Below are positions 12,747 through 12,771 of a stretch of DNA of 12,771 bases, piece after piece. Position numbers and translations under genes: made by a program. Every line of letters begins with the position of its first letter. Within the stretch, counting starts at the first letter, position 1. Source of the DNA: Flavobacterium sp. Lineage in GTDB: Bacteria; Bacteroidota; Bacteroidia; Flavobacteriales; Flavobacteriaceae. The stretch is from contig JAUXNR010000106.1 of NCBI GenBank assembly GCA_030682755.1, positions 1-12,771 of the forward strand, written 5' to 3'. The notes beneath the pieces were generated by a model, which ran no database searches, had not been told where the DNA came from, and saw nothing but the letters and a program-made list of their open reading frames with translations.

Positions 12747-12771
12747 CACCGCAATTAAAATTTAAAGAAAA

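Noticed and set aside
1..12771. CRISPR array, tRNA or rRNA genes, transposase or phage genes
   Set aside because: No regularly spaced direct repeats, cloverleaf sequences, rRNA segments, or transposase, integrase or phage structural motifs were seen on either strand by eye.

Overview
The window looks like a chromosomal stretch from a member of the Flavobacteriaceae (Bacteroidota), probably Flavobacterium or a close relative. Three things point there. The DNA is AT-rich. Start codons lack Shine-Dalgarno sequences and have A-rich leaders instead. Copies of the Bacteroidota -7 promoter box TAnnTTTG recur a short distance before start codons. The proteins also fit, notably a RecQ with the C-terminal HTH domain common in this phylum and a kdsD-tatC-lptB cluster. 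Most of the window is housekeeping.

Layout. Positions 1-393 hold the 3' part of a GH25 lysozyme-like gene cut by the window edge. It converges, sharing stop-codon bases, with a leftward cluster read as kdsD (3374) > tatC > AhpD/CMD-family protein > lptB (390). KdsD makes arabinose 5-phosphate, the Kdo precursor, and LptB powers LPS export, so the cluster joins two envelope steps with the Tat translocase. recQ is transcribed divergently (3459-5654). Next come a small leftward gene of unknown function, a secreted DUF2891 protein and a COG2509-type FAD-dependent oxidoreductase. A very AT-rich leftward DUF2971 gene (8637-9989) stands out as a likely accessory acquisition. The right end is a rightward run of idi, a 6-pyruvoyl/6-carboxy-tetrahydropterin synthase, a Bcp-type peroxiredoxin and then, with its own promoter, a class I mannose-6-phosphate isomerase. 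The last 221 bases hold no gene but carry a long inverted repeat and a strong -7 box for a gene starting just outside.

I found no tRNA, rRNA, CRISPR array, insertion sequence or prophage gene, and no convincing new multi-gene system. The best leads are: a pterin synthase whose active-site spacing and flanking sequence look like animal BH4 synthase; a RecQ without zinc-module cysteines; the AT-rich DUF2971 gene with an unrecognised C-terminal half; a repeat array in the presumed lptB leader with two alternative hairpins; and face-to-face promoters between kdsD and recQ.
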